6,490 nucleotides of DNA. It comes from Verrucomicrobiia bacterium. GTDB taxonomy: Bacteria; Verrucomicrobiota; Verrucomicrobiae; Limisphaerales; JAKPVM01. Below, piece by piece: positions 5,685-6,490 of the stretch. The translations under genes were made by a program, and so were the position numbers. The notes beneath the pieces are model-generated. The model saw nothing but the letters and a program-made list of their open reading frames with translations. It ran no database searches and was not told the origin of the DNA. How positions within the stretch are numbered: the stretch's first letter is position 1; each line of letters opens with the position of its first letter. Location of the stretch: the NCBI GenBank assembly GCA_026417275.1, contig JAOADO010000057.1, forward strand, positions 1 to 6,490. Reading direction: 5' to 3'.

Positions 5685-6449
5685 ATGTTTGTATATCCGA
5701 AGACTTACGATGTTATAGTCGTTGGCGGGGGGCACGCCGGGATTGAAGCTGCAATGGCGGCCTCCCGCATCGGCTGCTGGACCCTTTTACTCACAATAAA
5801 TCTCGATACAATCGGGCAAATGTCGTGCAACCCCGCAATTGGCGGGCTTGCAAAGGCGCAACTTACGCGAGAAATAGACGCATTGGGAGGCGTGATGGGG
5901 ATTGCCGCAGACATGAACGGGTTGCAATTTCGCATTCTCAACACAAAAAAAGGTCCTGCTGTTCATTCAACCCGCGCCCAGTGCGACAAAAAAGCCTATC
6001 AACTTTACATGAAATGGCTCCTGGAACGGCAGGCAAATCTCGATTTAAAACAAGGCGAAGCCACTAAACTGCTCACAAAAGATGGGGCTGTCTATGGTGT
6101 GGAAACGCGACTTGGAATTCAATATCATGGAAAAACAATAATCTTAACCACGGGCACATTTTTAAATGGACTAATTCATATCGGATTTCAACGTATTCAG
6201 AGTGGACGGGCAGGGGAATTTGCGGCAATTGGACTTTCAGCATCACTTCAAGAAACCGGATTTGAAATAGGGCGGTTAAAGACTGGCACACCTCCTCGAT
6301 TATTGCGTTCAACTATTGACTTTAGCAAAACGACCATACAACCTGGGGATGAACCGGTCCCTTATTTTACATTCTGGAAAGACGAATTGTTCCACGTGGA
6401 ACAAAATGGAACAAATCCAGAGTTCCACAGTTGTTCAAACGGCAAATAA
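5685..6449 (+). CDS. mnmG: tRNA uridine-5-carboxymethylaminomethyl modification enzyme MnmG (GidA), N-terminal part; frame broken near window end
   Basis: With MnmE, MnmG uses FAD and methylenetetrahydrofolate to modify the wobble uridine of several tRNAs. Visible: the FAD-binding start VIVVGGGHAGIEAAMAA (10-26), the family hallmark MSCNPAIGGLAK (46-57), QFRILNTKKGPAVHSTRAQ (81-99), LTTGTFLNGLIHIG (154-167) and GRLKTGTPPR (196-205). Family members are about 600-650 residues, but this frame stops at a TAA (6447-6449) after 254 residues, inside a variable loop. From 6446 the -1 frame reads ITTGFCARPSWTPDA to the window end; its Cys and TPDA are spaced like the C...TPE segment that normally follows. 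One extra A in the AAA run at 6444-6446 would join the frames, suggesting a single-base deletion or sequencing error. The gene is also cut by the window edge. No Shine-Dalgarno sequence is seen; translation probably re-initiates from pgi. The loop residues 235-240 (LFHVEQ) are encoded by a parS palindrome. Confidence 0.93.
   Translation: MFVYPKTYDVIVVGGGHAGIEAAMAASRIGCWTLLLTINLDTIGQMSCNPAIGGLAKAQLTREIDALGGVMGIAADMNGLQFRILNTKKGPAVHSTRAQCDKKAYQLYMKWLLERQANLDLKQGEATKLLTKDGAVYGVETRLGIQYHGKTIILTTGTFLNGLIHIGFQRIQSGRAGEFAAIGLSASLQETGFEIGRLKTGTPPRLLRSTIDFSKTTIQPGDEPVPYFTFWKDELFHVEQNGTNPEFHSCSNGK
6387..6404. other. parS: parS centromere site (ParB-binding palindrome) within mnmG
   Basis: TTGTTCCACGTGGAACAA is a perfect 18-bp palindrome. 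Its 16-bp core TGTTCCACGTGGAACA fits the parS consensus TGTTNCACGTGNAACA known from Bacillus, Pseudomonas and many other bacteria. ParB loads here as a clamp, and ParA and SMC/condensin then segregate and organise the origin region. The palindrome falls in frame with six codons, Leu235 to Gln240 (LFHVEQ), in a loop that E. coli MnmG lacks. Just downstream, TGGAAC (6407-6412) and GTTCCA (6422-6427) form a looser pair of half-sites. Confidence 0.85.
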
Positions 6450-6490
6450 CCACCGGGTTCTGTGCTCGACCGTCTTGGACACCAGATGCC

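Overview
The window is bacterial. It carries four recognisable housekeeping or metabolic genes and one small gene of unknown function. The RecA, the long-form glucose-6-phosphate isomerase and the KamA-type aminomutase could suit a Gram-negative lineage such as the Planctomycetes-Verrucomicrobia-Lentisphaerae group. That placement is a low-confidence impression from protein style, not something the sequence proves.

Layout. Positions 64-1290 (minus) encode a lysine 2,3-aminomutase family radical SAM enzyme (KamA). A gap of about 200 bases holds its promoter and, facing the other way, the promoter of a small DUF1232/YkvA-like gene (1507-1911, plus). recA follows on the plus strand (2084-3136). 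Next is an AT-rich stretch of about 870 bases with no credible gene (3137-4010), containing several palindromes, an AT-rich stem-loop and a spaced direct repeat. After it come pgi (4011-5681) and mnmG (from 5685), both on the plus strand and only 3 bases apart. mnmG runs to the window edge, and its reading frame meets a TAA at 6447 where the protein should be less than half finished.

The most interesting signal is chromosomal rather than enzymatic. Inside mnmG, at 6387-6404, lies a perfect 18-bp palindrome whose core TGTTCCACGTGGAACA matches the bacterial parS centromere consensus bound by ParB. It is read in frame as LFHVEQ. mnmG (gidA) is often found near the replication origin. On the plus strand, C tends to exceed G left of the 3137-4010 gap, and G tends to exceed C in most of the sequence to its right. 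That is the pattern expected when replication forks leave an origin lying between recA and pgi. I therefore propose 3137-4010 as a candidate oriC, with the parS site about 2.4 kb away. No canonical DnaA boxes were found, so the origin call remains an inference, whereas the parS match is direct.

The genes do not form one pathway: lysine-to-beta-lysine chemistry (kamA), homologous recombination (recA), glycolysis/gluconeogenesis (pgi) and tRNA wobble-uridine modification (mnmG). Only pgi and mnmG look like an operon.
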